Of a DNA stretch of 64,000 bases, positions 51,137-59,724 are shown one piece after another. The position numbers and the translations under genes are program-made. The notes under the pieces are model-generated. The model was not told where the DNA came from. It saw only the letters and a list, made by a program, of their open reading frames with translations, and did no database searches. Source of the DNA: Gemmatimonadota bacterium (GTDB lineage: Bacteria; Gemmatimonadota; Gemmatimonadetes; Longimicrobiales; Gaopeijiaceae); contig JAWKQO010000003.1 of the NCBI GenBank assembly GCA_041390105.1, positions 186,001 to 250,000 on the forward strand, given 5' to 3'. How positions within the stretch are numbered: the first letter of the stretch is position 1; each line of letters starts with the position of its first letter.

Positions 51137-52234
51137 TCAGCCCCCGAGCCGATCGATGTCGAACTTTTCCTTGAGGTAGCTCTTCAGCCATGCCCGCGTG
51201 TCAGGATCCAATTGGGACGCGCGCGTGACGAGCCCCCGGATCTCCTCTCCGATCAAGAAGGGGTAGTTGCCGACCTCCACTCGGGCTTTGGCCACGAACT
51301 CGGGGTCGGCCACCATGCTCCGCGCTGCGGCCCTGAGGTCTCGCACCGCAGCTTCCGGGGCGTTCCCGTGCAACCAGAGCACCTTGGCCATGTTCACGCC
51401 CGCAACCAGGGTGGCGTGGTAGGCGTCCCAGACCGGGCCGGATGGTTCCTGGCCGTGCATGGCCAGGAACACCTCCCGCACGGTGGGCAACTCGGGAACT
51501 GACGGATCGCGGATGACGGAGCCGTCCGGGCCCACGAGCCCGAAGCTGAACATGGGAACCGCCAGGCCCTGATCGACCAACGGAACCACGTTGCTCAGAT
51601 ACGCCGGCATGGTCTGGTAGTCGATGTTGGTCTCGCCTTGTTCGAAGGCGATGCGGGCCGCCCCCTTGGAGGCGTACCCCAGGATGGCCTTCACATCGAG
51701 ATCCAACAGCTCGAACGCGAGCAGCGGAACGATATCGAAGCCTGAAGCGGCGATGCCCCCATAGACCAGCTGGCCGCGCAGCGATCCCAGCTGGGCGGGG
51801 TCCGTCACCCCGAACGAGGGCGAGAGAAACACCACGCCACCACCCGGCGAGGCCACGATGGGCGACAGTTCACGGAAGTCGTAGCGGACCATGGGCTCTT
51901 CCAGGAGCGCCGACAGGAACGTCGAGTTGCTGCTGGCCAACGCCGCCAACCCGTCCGGACGCCGCCGTAGCACATACGCATTGGCGCCAGCCACGCCCGA
52001 CGCGCCCGGCTCGTTGATGACCGCCACACCCGCACCCTCCCCCAACCCCGCCTGCAGGTAGGGAGCGATCATGCGTGTCCACGTATCGGTCCCTCCGCCG
52101 GGGCCGTAAGGAACAACGACTTCGAGGGTCTGGCCCACGTAGAAGGGGCCTTCGGAGTCATCGCTCTCCGCGCCGGAACACCCCAGTACCGCAGTCGTGA
52201 TCAGGAGGTGGGGGATGGCGCGCGCAAGGGACAC
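51137..52234 (-). CDS. TctC-like solute-binding lipoprotein
   Basis: A 365-residue substrate-binding protein of the tripartite tricarboxylate transporter family. The GTG follows CAGGAG. The signal peptide ends in a lipobox (AVLGCSGAE), so it is lipid-anchored instead of free in the periplasm. The body shows VVVPYGPGGGTDTWTRMIAPYL, then VINEPGASGVAGANAYVLRR and GYASKGAARIAFEQGE, all family landmarks. Its membrane partners tctA-tctB lie about 10 kb upstream on the other strand. It is convergent with the benzoate-CoA-ligase-like gene, pointing to a carboxylate, possibly aromatic, as ligand. Confidence 0.88.
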   Translation of the reverse strand: MSLARAIPHLLITTAVLGCSGAESDDSEGPFYVGQTLEVVVPYGPGGGTDTWTRMIAPYLQAGLGEGAGVAVINEPGASGVAGANAYVLRRRPDGLAALASSNSTFLSALLEEPMVRYDFRELSPIVASPGGGVVFLSPSFGVTDPAQLGSLRGQLVYGGIAASGFDIVPLLAFELLDLDVKAILGYASKGAARIAFEQGETNIDYQTMPAYLSNVVPLVDQGLAVPMFSFGLVGPDGSVIRDPSVPELPTVREVFLAMHGQEPSGPVWDAYHATLVAGVNMAKVLWLHGNAPEAAVRDLRAAARSMVADPEFVAKARVEVGNYPFLIGEEIRGLVTRASQLDPDTRAWLKSYLKEKFDIDRLGG

Positions 52235-52300
52235 CGGACGAACTCCTGGGGAAACAGGGGACTCGCAAGATGGGCGGGCGCGCGGGAGGACGGCAACCGC

Positions 52301-53005
52301 TCAGGGCTCGTCTGCGCGCCTGTCCAGCGCGCCGCGCTCCGCACGCGCAAGCAACTCGTGCTCGAGCCGATCCGCCACGTTTCGCAGCAGCCGCACCTTG
52401 GCACGGGCGCTCAGGGCCCAGGGAAGCGCCGCGGCAGCGACACCCGCAGCAACGGCCGGCGGAAAGGTGAGCGCTGCCCACCCCAACGTAGACGCGCCCA
52501 CACCGGCGAAGATCCCGCCCAGCGGACCCGTGCCGAGGAAGCCGCCCAACACCGCTTCGCGGAAGCTCCCCATGAGGTGCAGCCGTGTTCCCCCTGCGTC
52601 CGGGCGGATCGTCACATGAACCGGCCCCACCGCGCTCTTCCCCCGCCACTCCACCCCACCCAATACCTCACTCACGGTGCCCTGGATGCCGGCGATCCGC
52701 CGGATAAGAGCCACGAGATCGGGCAGGTGATCCGGATCGAGGGGTGCGTCGACCCATCGCTCCTGCTGCGCCACGAGCGGTATGCCGAGGATCCGGCGCA
52801 CCTGCATGTCCGCCCGGTCGAGACCTCTCGCCGCCGCCTCGATACGCACCGGATCGATCCCGACCTCACGTCCGATCACCTTGAGCTCGTTGAGACTGAG
52901 GTCGAGCCCCGCGTCGCGGCGGGCGAGGTCGGTCCCCGGAGAGGGTCGAACGGCCTCCTCGAGGATCCGCGCCACCTCCGTTTCGCTGTAGCGTCGTTCC
53001 CCCAT
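52301..53005 (-). CDS. Hypothetical membrane protein with N-terminal helical domain
   Basis: A 234-residue protein. The N-terminal 60 residues (YSETEVARILEEAV ... NELKVIGREVGIDPVRIEAAA) form an acidic helical domain that I have seen in other uncharacterised Gemmatimonadota proteins. A soluble beta-like centre follows, and then a Gly/Ala-rich segment with about two membrane helices (residues 165-210) before a basic tail. An AGGTGGG ribosome site precedes the ATG. No enzyme motif. It starts 66 bases upstream of the TctC gene on the same strand and may share its transcript. Confidence 0.6.
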   Translation of the reverse strand: MGERRYSETEVARILEEAVRPSPGTDLARRDAGLDLSLNELKVIGREVGIDPVRIEAAARGLDRADMQVRRILGIPLVAQQERWVDAPLDPDHLPDLVALIRRIAGIQGTVSEVLGGVEWRGKSAVGPVHVTIRPDAGGTRLHLMGSFREAVLGGFLGTGPLGGIFAGVGASTLGWAALTFPPAVAAGVAAAALPWALSARAKVRLLRNVADRLEHELLARAERGALDRRADEP

Positions 53006-53181
53006 CCCACCTCGCTCTCGGTAGCCTGCTCCTCGCGCAGAGATTGCGACGCCAACGGCCTGTCCGTCCAGGCGCCAGGACTCCTTCCCCCACCCGCCTC
53101 AAGCATCCGCGTGGGCCGTCCGATCCTCGAAGCGTGGAGGGAGGCCCTCCCGAGGTGTCCGCTCGCCGTCAGAGACTCGTC

Positions 53182-53862
53182 ATGAAGACATCCGCCCTTC
53201 CGGCCGTCATCACCGCGGTCGGACTCTCGGCCCTCGGCGGCCCGGCCGCCCCCCGGCTCTCCGCTCAGGAGGCGGCAGACAGCGTGTCGGCTCCGGCTCC
53301 CACGCCCAAGCTCCCGTTCTTCGTGACGCTGGGGTTGGGCTATGGACAGCGCAGCGATCCGTGTGCGTTCTGCACCAGTCCAGACAACACCGACAGCTTC
53401 ACGGCCCACCTGAGCCTCGGGAAGTACGTCGGCAATGGGTTCGGCGTGGGACTCGATGCCAGCGTGTGGCAGCGCTCTCACCCTGGCCCCATCGTCCAGG
53501 GGGAAGCAGACGCTGAACCGGCCGCCACGCCCCTGGTCAACCGCCTGGCCAACCTCTCGGTAGCTCTGTCCTGGCAGACCTGGCACGTGTTCGTGCGCGG
53601 CGGCGCCGGGGTGGCTCTCGGCAGCCAGGGCATGGAGGACAACGCGGTCGGGCAGGAAGCCACGGTGATCACCGCCTCCGGCAAGGGCATCGGGTACACA
53701 GTCGGCGGAGGCCTGACCCTGCCTGTGCACAGCCTCGTCTCGCTGGCGCTCTTCGCCAACCTGAACAGCGGGACCTACGACCTCACCACCCTGCATGGCG
53801 TCCTGCAGCGGGATGCCGAGCATCGATACCTGGAAGTCGGCTTCGGCGTGTCGATGCGCTAG
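53182..53862 (+). CDS. Outer-membrane beta-barrel protein
   Basis: A 226-residue exported protein with signal peptide (MKTSALPAVITAVGLSAL, cleavage near RLSAQ). The mature protein has alternating barrel strands (FFVTLGLGYGQRSD, FGVGLDASVWQR, HVFVRGGAGVALGS, IGYTVGGGLTL) and ends YLEVGFGVSMR. Two close Cys (CAFC) form a likely disulfide in an extracellular loop. No named family. It is followed 146 bases later by a second small barrel, and both may be surface sensors or porins of unknown specificity. Confidence 0.68.
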   Translation: MKTSALPAVITAVGLSALGGPAAPRLSAQEAADSVSAPAPTPKLPFFVTLGLGYGQRSDPCAFCTSPDNTDSFTAHLSLGKYVGNGFGVGLDASVWQRSHPGPIVQGEADAEPAATPLVNRLANLSVALSWQTWHVFVRGGAGVALGSQGMEDNAVGQEATVITASGKGIGYTVGGGLTLPVHSLVSLALFANLNSGTYDLTTLHGVLQRDAEHRYLEVGFGVSMR

Positions 53863-54008
53863 CGCATCGGCGCCCGCAGGGACAGCCCGCGCGCCTGACC
53901 TGACCCCACGCACCACGCGCGACCGTTCCGGGTCCCTCGGGGGTAGCAGCCCCTCGTCCCACCGGAGCCCCCCTGGCCCCGTGGGCCCCACTCGGAGCGG
54001 AGCACTCG

Positions 54009-54569
54009 ATGCAGCGCAGCTGCTGGACCACCGCGGCCTGGCTCGCGGCTCTCGTCGCGGCTTCTCCTCTCGCCGCACAGGACTTCACAGTCGCGGCGGG
54101 TCTCTTTGCACAGTCCCAACCGGGGGTGGCACCCACGCGCTGGGGAAGCGGGGGCGTGCTGGCCGTCGATTTCGGCAGCGGACAAGCCCCCATCCGGGCC
54201 GAGGTGGGCTACGCGCGCACGGACTACTCGGTCCTGGGTGACGACTACCATTCACACTACGGGAACGTGCTCGTCGGTTTGGCGAGTCGGGGCCGTCCCG
54301 GTCGTGACCGCACCAACGTGGGACTCTACATCGGCGTGGGCGCGCGCGTCCGCGATGACGTCTCCGAGACCGATCCCACCTTCGCCAGCTCCGCCGAGTG
54401 GCAATCGCTCGTCTCGCCGGGCTTCACCTTCGACGTGCGACTCACCGAGAGCACCAGCGTGGCGGTGCTCGCCCGGTACTATCTCACGGGCATTGCGGGC
54501 TCGATCATCGACTCCGCGGAGCGCGACGTGCGAAGCTCGTTCGGGCTGATGGTCGGGCTGCGTCGCTAG
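54009..54569 (+). CDS. Small outer-membrane beta-barrel protein
   Basis: A 186-residue exported protein (signal AAWLAALVAASPLAAQ). Eight-strand-like barrel pattern: FTVAAGLFAQSQ, IRAEVGYARTDY, NVLVGLASRG, NVGLYIGVGARV, TFDVRLTESTSVAVLARYYL and SFGLMVGLRR. It resembles the OmpA/OprG-type small-barrel group, but no family is named. The 3' end overlaps the convergent M50-like gene by 65 bases, an unusual arrangement in which both coding frames must be kept. Confidence 0.68.
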   Translation: MQRSCWTTAAWLAALVAASPLAAQDFTVAAGLFAQSQPGVAPTRWGSGGVLAVDFGSGQAPIRAEVGYARTDYSVLGDDYHSHYGNVLVGLASRGRPGRDRTNVGLYIGVGARVRDDVSETDPTFASSAEWQSLVSPGFTFDVRLTESTSVAVLARYYLTGIAGSIIDSAERDVRSSFGLMVGLRR

Positions 54570-55116
54570 TCCGGTCCTCCGGGACCGCTGCGCCGCGGGC
54601 GTGCTTCAGTCCCAGGATCACGGCGGCCACGGCGATCACGGAGCCCGCCAGGCGGATCCCCGCAGCGATCTCCTGATCGTGCGGAAGCAGCCGCCAGGTG
54701 GCCAGCAGGAAGGCCCAGTCGTGTTCGCCCCCTCCGACCAGCGGCAGCACCTGCGCACGCGCGTCCGCGACATAGGGTGCGATGTGCCAGAGGTTCTCGC
54801 CCACCCACCAGAAGGGAATCGCCGCGGCGTAGTGATCTCCCCGTCGGAGGAAGTAGGCGACGAACGCCGCCGGCACGATGAGTTGGAGCAGCGTGCCGCC
54901 CAGGGCGCCCACGACGTCGCCGAAGGGCATGAAGACGAGGTGCCCCGCCTCATGGATCGCCAGGTCGATGGAGGATAGTGGGCCGCCTCCACCCATCCAG
55001 CGCAGCTGGTAGAGCCCCAGCAGGCCCAGGAGGCCGATTCGCGCGATGGTGGTGAGGTCCCCGGCTGCGTCGTGTGGGCCGGCGCCCGGCGGAGAAGAGG
55101 CGGGATCGTGGCTCAT
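54505..55116 (-). CDS. M50-like integral membrane protein with HExxH motif
   Basis: A 203-residue protein with about four to five membrane helices. The zinc-type motif is AIHEAGHLVF (His55, Glu56, His59) in the first membrane-adjacent helix, placed as in the M50 site-2-protease family, and a second possible ligand region is WVGENLWHIAPYVADA. Intact M50 enzymes are usually longer and have an LDG motif, which I do not see, so it could be a distant or inactive relative. The C-terminal tail past residue about 165 is low complexity and overlaps the neighbouring barrel gene. Confidence 0.55.
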   Translation of the reverse strand: MSHDPASSPPGAGPHDAAGDLTTIARIGLLGLLGLYQLRWMGGGGPLSSIDLAIHEAGHLVFMPFGDVVGALGGTLLQLIVPAAFVAYFLRRGDHYAAAIPFWWVGENLWHIAPYVADARAQVLPLVGGGEHDWAFLLATWRLLPHDQEIAAGIRLAGSVIAVAAVILGLKHARGAAVPEDRTSDAARPSARTSFARRAPRSR

Positions 55117-55256
55117 GGGGGGGCTGCCCTCGCAACGGACGTGCCGGGCGGCGCCGAGACCGCAACTGGCGCGCTCGCGAGAGGGGACCTAACCCTTGAG
55201 CGCTGGAGCCGGCAGCACCTGCCCCTCCTGGTTCGACCCTGACGTCGGAGACCACC

Positions 55257-57326
55257 ATGCGACGCGCACCCGCCGCCCTCGCCCTCTATTGGTCACTGCT
55301 CCCTCTGGGCCCCGCCGCCCTGCGCCCCGCCTCGCTGCATGCGCAGCAGGTGCTCCAGCCCCTGGACGTGTTCGAGTTCGAGTACGTACAGGATCCGCAG
55401 ATCTCGCCGGACGGCGCTCAGATCGTCTACGTCCGACAGTTCTCGGACATCATGACGGACCGCAACTACACGAACCTCTGGATCGTGGGCGCTGACGGAC
55501 GGGGCAATCGGCCTCTCACCACGGGCGACGTAGGCGATGCCTCACCGCGCTGGTCACCGGACGGCTCCAGGATCGCGTTCATCTCCGACCGGGAGGGCTC
55601 GGCCCAGATCTGGGTGCGGTTCATGGACTCCGGGCAGATGGTGCGCGTGACCAACCTGCAGCACGGCCCCGAGGGCATCGCCTGGTCTCCGGACGGCAGG
55701 CAGATCTCCTTCACGTCGCTGGTGCCGCGGGAGTCGACACACGTGGCTCAGCTTCCCGCGCCCCCCGAAGGCGCCACCTGGGCCGCGCCCGCCACCACCA
55801 ACGACGATCTGATCTACCGGTTCAACGGCCCCGGATACCTCACGCCCGGGTACGTGCAACTGTTCGTGGTGCCAGCCGAAGGCGGCACACCGCGCCAGAT
55901 CTCGAGCGGCGACTTCCAGCACGGAGGCGTGTTCCGCTCCAGCGCCGCCATGTGGACCCCGGATGGCCAGTACCTCTTGATGTCGGCGAACCGCCGCCCC
56001 GACTGGCGGGACGAACAGGTCGACACGGACGTCTTCGAGTTCCGGGTGTCGGACGGCGCGGTCCGCGCGCTGACAAACCGGTACGGGCCGGACGTCGCCC
56101 CGGCCATCTCCCCGGACGGGCGCCGCATCGCCTACCTCGGCTTCGACGACGAACACCAGGGCTATCAGGTCACGCAGCTCTACGTGATGAACCGCGACGG
56201 CAGCGACGCCCGGCTGCTCTCGGGCTCGCTCGACCGCAGCGTCTCCGATCCGCAGTGGGCGCCCGACGGCCGGGGCGTCTACGTGCAGTACGACGACCAG
56301 GGCAACACCAAGGTCGGCTTGTTCACCCTGGATGGGCAGCTGCGACCGGTCGCGGCCAACCTGGGCGGGGGCGGCAGCGCCTACTCGGGGGCGAGCTACG
56401 ACATCGGCCCCACCGGCGCGGTGGCGTTCACCTACAGCCGTCCGGACCTCCCTGGCGACATCGCCTACGTGGCCAATGCCGGCCGTGAGGCCACGCTCCT
56501 CACGGCGGTGAACGCCGATGTGTTGGCCGCACGCACGCTCGGCGCGGTCGAAGAGATCTGGTACGAATCCTCGCACGACGGCCGCCGGATCCAGGGCTGG
56601 ATCGTCAAGCCTCCGGAGTTCGACGCGCAGCGCACATATCCGCTCATCCTCGAGATCCACGGGGGCCCCTTCGCCAACTACGGGGATCGCTTCGATTTCG
56701 AGAAGCAGATGATGGCGGCGCGCGGCTACGTGGTGCTGTACACGAATCCACGCGGGTCGACCAGCTACGGCGGCGAGTTCGGCAACCTGATCCACCACGC
56801 CTACCCCGGAGACGACTTCTTCGACCTGAACTCCGGTGTCGACGCGGTGATCGCGAGGGGATACGTCGATCCCAACCAGGTGTTCGTCACTGGGGGAAGC
56901 GGTGGCGGCGTGCTCACCTCCTGGATGATCGGACGGACCGACCGATTCCGCTCGGCGGTCACGGTCTATCCGGTCATCAACTGGTACAGCTTCGTGCTGA
57001 CGGCGGACATCGGCTCCCGGGTCATGAACTACTGGTTCCCCGGTGCGCCCTGGGACTACCCTGAACACTATGAGAGCCGCAGTCTGCTTTCGGTGGTCAA
57101 GAACGTGAAGACGCCCACCATGGTGATGACCGGCGAAGAAGACTACCGCACCCCGATGTCCGAGTCCGAGCAATATTTCCAGGCGCTGCAGATTCTGGGC
57201 GTCGAGTCCGTGCTGGTCCGGGTGCCCGGCGAGCCCCACGGCATCCGGCGCCGTCCCAGTCACTGGATGGCCAAGATGGAGAACATCCTGGGCTGGTTCG
57301 GCCGGTCGCGACGGGCAACCACGTAG
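55257..57326 (+). CDS. Secreted S9-family (prolyl oligopeptidase/DPP-like) peptidase
   Basis: A 689-residue exported serine peptidase. Signal peptide MRRAPAALALYWSLLPLGPA, then a TolB/WD-type propeller (repeated SPDG turns: ISPDGAQIVYV, WSPDGSRIAFISD, ISPDGRRIAYLGF), then an alpha/beta-hydrolase domain. The catalytic triad is visible: Ser548 (GGSGGG), Asp629 (GEEDYR) and His661 (GEPHGI). Closest type is acylaminoacyl-peptidase / dipeptidyl-peptidase IV-like, releasing dipeptides or acyl residues. The stop TAG shares a base with the GTG of the next gene, starting a coupled operon with a small membrane subunit and a sodium:solute symporter that may import the products. Confidence 0.93.
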   Translation: MRRAPAALALYWSLLPLGPAALRPASLHAQQVLQPLDVFEFEYVQDPQISPDGAQIVYVRQFSDIMTDRNYTNLWIVGADGRGNRPLTTGDVGDASPRWSPDGSRIAFISDREGSAQIWVRFMDSGQMVRVTNLQHGPEGIAWSPDGRQISFTSLVPRESTHVAQLPAPPEGATWAAPATTNDDLIYRFNGPGYLTPGYVQLFVVPAEGGTPRQISSGDFQHGGVFRSSAAMWTPDGQYLLMSANRRPDWRDEQVDTDVFEFRVSDGAVRALTNRYGPDVAPAISPDGRRIAYLGFDDEHQGYQVTQLYVMNRDGSDARLLSGSLDRSVSDPQWAPDGRGVYVQYDDQGNTKVGLFTLDGQLRPVAANLGGGGSAYSGASYDIGPTGAVAFTYSRPDLPGDIAYVANAGREATLLTAVNADVLAARTLGAVEEIWYESSHDGRRIQGWIVKPPEFDAQRTYPLILEIHGGPFANYGDRFDFEKQMMAARGYVVLYTNPRGSTSYGGEFGNLIHHAYPGDDFFDLNSGVDAVIARGYVDPNQVFVTGGSGGGVLTSWMIGRTDRFRSAVTVYPVINWYSFVLTADIGSRVMNYWFPGAPWDYPEHYESRSLLSVVKNVKTPTMVMTGEEDYRTPMSESEQYFQALQILGVESVLVRVPGEPHGIRRRPSHWMAKMENILGWFGRSRRATT

Positions 57327-57571
57327 TGGCCAGCCCCTCCCCCAAGGGCCCCGTCCCTCGACCGCACTACCTGCCCCGCACCCGTGCGGGGTGGGTGGCC
57401 ACCGTGCTGTTCCTGCTGCTCAGTGCCCTGGCCCAGCCTCCGGTCGTGCACGACTGGGCCAACCGCATCGAGCCCTGGGTGCTGGGGATGCCGTTCCTCT
57501 ACGCCTATCTGCTGTTCATCTACGTAGCCATGATCGCGGTGCTCCTCTGGGCCCTGCGCCGGGGGTTGTAG
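57326..57571 (+). CDS. Small two-helix membrane protein, symporter-associated (DUF3311-like)
   Basis: An 81-residue protein with two membrane helices (GWVATVLFLLLSALAQPPVV and VLGMPFLYAYLLFIYVAMIAVLLWAL) separated by a short polar loop, and a proline-rich N-terminus. Small proteins of this kind precede sodium:solute symporters as auxiliary subunits. The GTG start overlaps the S9 peptidase stop and the ATG of the symporter follows 3 bases after its own stop, so all three are coupled. Confidence 0.75.
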   Translation: MASPSPKGPVPRPHYLPRTRAGWVATVLFLLLSALAQPPVVHDWANRIEPWVLGMPFLYAYLLFIYVAMIAVLLWALRRGL

Positions 57572-57574
57572 CCG

Positions 57575-59074
57575 ATGCAGCCCTGGGTGGTCGCGACCTC
57601 GCTGATCTTCGTCTATCTGCTGTTCAGCATCATTCTCGGCATCATGGCCAACCGTCGCATGACGGTCGACCTGGAGGACTTCCTGCTGTACGGTCGCAAG
57701 GCCGGGTTCGTGGTGCTGTACCTCACCGTGTGCGCCACCTACCACTCCGCCTTCGCGTTCCTGGGCTCGGGCGGCTTCTTCTACACGCACGGCATCGGGT
57801 TCTGGGAAGCCGGCACCTGGACCGTGCTGGTCGGCGCCATCACCTATGTGCTCGGTACACGCATCTGGGCGCTGGGGAAGAGGTTCGGCTACGTGACCCC
57901 GGCGGACATGCTGGCCGACTTCTACGAGAGCGAAGCCGTACGCGTGGTCGTCGCCATCGTGAGCGTCCTGTTCACCATCCTCTACATCCAGGTGCAGGCA
58001 CAGGGGCTCGGCTACATCATCCAGGTCGCGTCCGGCGACCGCATCAGCTTCGAGCTGGGCACCTTCATCCTGCTCGTGGTGGCGGCCGGCTACCTGATGG
58101 CCGGTGGGCTGCGGGCCGTCTACTGGACGGATGTGTTGCAGGGCATCTGGATGTATGCCGCCGTGTGGATCGGCGCGATGGTGCTGGCCTACGAGCTGTT
58201 CGGTGGGCCGCTGGAGCTGTGGCGCCGCGTGGCGGCCGAGCGGCCCGACCTGCTCTCGCTTCCGGGACCGCGCGGCTTCTTCTCGCCGGGCATGTGGTTC
58301 GGCATGACCATCTCGCTTTCGTTCGGGATCGTCTTCCAGCCGCACATCTTCATCCGCTACTACACGGCCGCCTCGGCGCGCACGATCAAGTTCCTGGGTG
58401 CCACCACGCCCATCTATCTGATGACGCTGTACATCCCCACCGCGCTGGTGGGGCTGGGCGGGGCCCTGGTGCTTCCGAACCTCGAGATCGCCGATCGGGT
58501 CTTTCCGGAGCTGCTCTTCCAGTTCGCGCCCGCCTGGCTCACCGGCTTGATCCTGGCCGGGGCCACCGCCGCCGCCATGTCGACGCTGGATTCGATCCTG
58601 CATTCGAACATGACCGTGCTGACCCGCGACGTATACCAGCGCTACGTCGCACCGGATCGCAGTCCGGGCCACTACATCTGGGTGGGGCGCGCCATCGTGC
58701 TGGCCTTGCTCGTGATCGGCTACCTACTGTCGGTCAAGACGTTCGCCTTCCTCGTCACCCTGGTGACCCTCTCGGGGTCGGGGGCACTGCAGCTCATGCC
58801 GGCCATATTGGGAGTCACGCTCCCCGGCCGGCGGCCCTTCACGCGCGCGGGAGTGCTCAGCGGCATCGGGGTGGGTCTGGGCGTGCTCTATTGGACGCTG
58901 GTGGTACACCCCCATCCTCTCGGGATGCACGCCGCGATCTGGTCACTGCTCGCCAACTTCATCACCACCTGGAGCGTGTCGCGCATCACGCCCCCGCCTT
59001 CGGCGGAGACGCAGGAGCGCATCCACGGTGAGATCGAGCGCTTCGTCTACGGAGGCGCGGAGGAACCCGCTTGA
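57575..59074 (+). CDS. Sodium:solute symporter (SSS family)
   Basis: A 499-residue inner-membrane carrier with about 13 helices that imports an organic solute with sodium. Family landmarks are YRKAGFVVLYLTVCATYHSA-like early residues (visible as GRKAGFVVLYLTVCATYHSA), GSGGFFYTHGIGFWE, TYVLGTRIWALGKRFGYVTPADM and AGATAAAMSTLDSILHSN. The last is the conserved helix of the sodium site. The substrate is not readable; with an S9 peptidase ahead, an amino acid or dipeptide is plausible. The stop overlaps the start of the GNAT gene (TGATG). Confidence 0.92.
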   Translation: MQPWVVATSLIFVYLLFSIILGIMANRRMTVDLEDFLLYGRKAGFVVLYLTVCATYHSAFAFLGSGGFFYTHGIGFWEAGTWTVLVGAITYVLGTRIWALGKRFGYVTPADMLADFYESEAVRVVVAIVSVLFTILYIQVQAQGLGYIIQVASGDRISFELGTFILLVVAAGYLMAGGLRAVYWTDVLQGIWMYAAVWIGAMVLAYELFGGPLELWRRVAAERPDLLSLPGPRGFFSPGMWFGMTISLSFGIVFQPHIFIRYYTAASARTIKFLGATTPIYLMTLYIPTALVGLGGALVLPNLEIADRVFPELLFQFAPAWLTGLILAGATAAAMSTLDSILHSNMTVLTRDVYQRYVAPDRSPGHYIWVGRAIVLALLVIGYLLSVKTFAFLVTLVTLSGSGALQLMPAILGVTLPGRRPFTRAGVLSGIGVGLGVLYWTLVVHPHPLGMHAAIWSLLANFITTWSVSRITPPPSAETQERIHGEIERFVYGGAEEPA

Positions 59075-59673
59075 TGATCCAGCCTGCACCCGTGCTGCTC
59101 GAAGGACACGGCGTTCGCCTCGAACCCCTGGAGGCGGGGCATGCTGCCGATCTCGCCGAGGCGGCACGCGATGGAGCGCTGTGGGAGCTGTGGTACACCT
59201 CCGTCCCCAAGCCCAGTGAGGCTGAGGCCTACATCGCTCGCGCGTTGGAGGGAATGAGTGCGGGGCACATGCTGCCCTGGGCGGTACGGGAGATGTCCAG
59301 CGGCCGCATCGTGGGCAGCACGCGCTACCATGACATCGTCGCCACCATCGACCGCGTGGAGATCGGCTACACCTGGTACGCGGCAGGCTGGCAACGCAGC
59401 CATGTCAACACGGCGTGCAAGTTCCTCCTCCTGCAGCACGCCTTCGACGACCTGGGCTGCGCGGTCGTGGGTTTTCGGACGGACAACTTCAACTTCACCT
59501 CGCAGCGGGCCATCGCAGCGCTGGGCGCCAAACAGGATGGCGTCCTCCGTCACCACCAGGCTCGAGCGGACGGCACGGTGCGCGATTCCGTCATGTACAG
59601 CGTGCTCGCAGCCGAGTGGCCGGACGTGCGACGTCACCTGCTGGGCCGCATGGCGCGGCACGCCGGTCCCTGA
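59074..59673 (+). CDS. GNAT-family N-acetyltransferase
   Basis: A 199-residue cytoplasmic acetyltransferase of the RimJ/RimL-like group: VRLEPLEAGHAADLAEAA, then IVGSTRYHDI with the beta4 strand, then IGYTWYAAGWQRSHVNTACK, where the usual Q/RxxGxG/A CoA motif is replaced by a QRSHVN form. It ends with VVGFRTDNFNFTSQRAIAALG, a typical RimJ-like tail. The ATG overlaps the symporter stop, so it is the last gene of that operon; it may modify an imported amino compound. Confidence 0.88.
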   Translation: MIQPAPVLLEGHGVRLEPLEAGHAADLAEAARDGALWELWYTSVPKPSEAEAYIARALEGMSAGHMLPWAVREMSSGRIVGSTRYHDIVATIDRVEIGYTWYAAGWQRSHVNTACKFLLLQHAFDDLGCAVVGFRTDNFNFTSQRAIAALGAKQDGVLRHHQARADGTVRDSVMYSVLAAEWPDVRRHLLGRMARHAGP

Positions 59674-59691
59674 CGGGGCGGGAGTGGGTCA

Positions 59692-59714
59692 CCGGGGGAT
59701 GCGCCATTCCCCGG
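59692..59714. terminator. Hairpin between the GNAT and FrcA-like genes
   Basis: A 10-base stem (CCGGGGGATG with CATTCCCCGG, one G-T pair) closed by a CGC loop lies in the 51-base gap between two converging operons. The arms read the same way in both directions, so it could stop transcripts from both sides; no T-run follows. Confidence 0.5.
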
Positions 59715-59724
59715 AGCGGACCGC

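Noticed and set aside
57260..58672. 470-codon antisense frame across the small subunit and symporter
   Set aside because: Gln/His/Arg-rich without hydrophobic pattern or motif; the sense strand encodes a clear SSS carrier.
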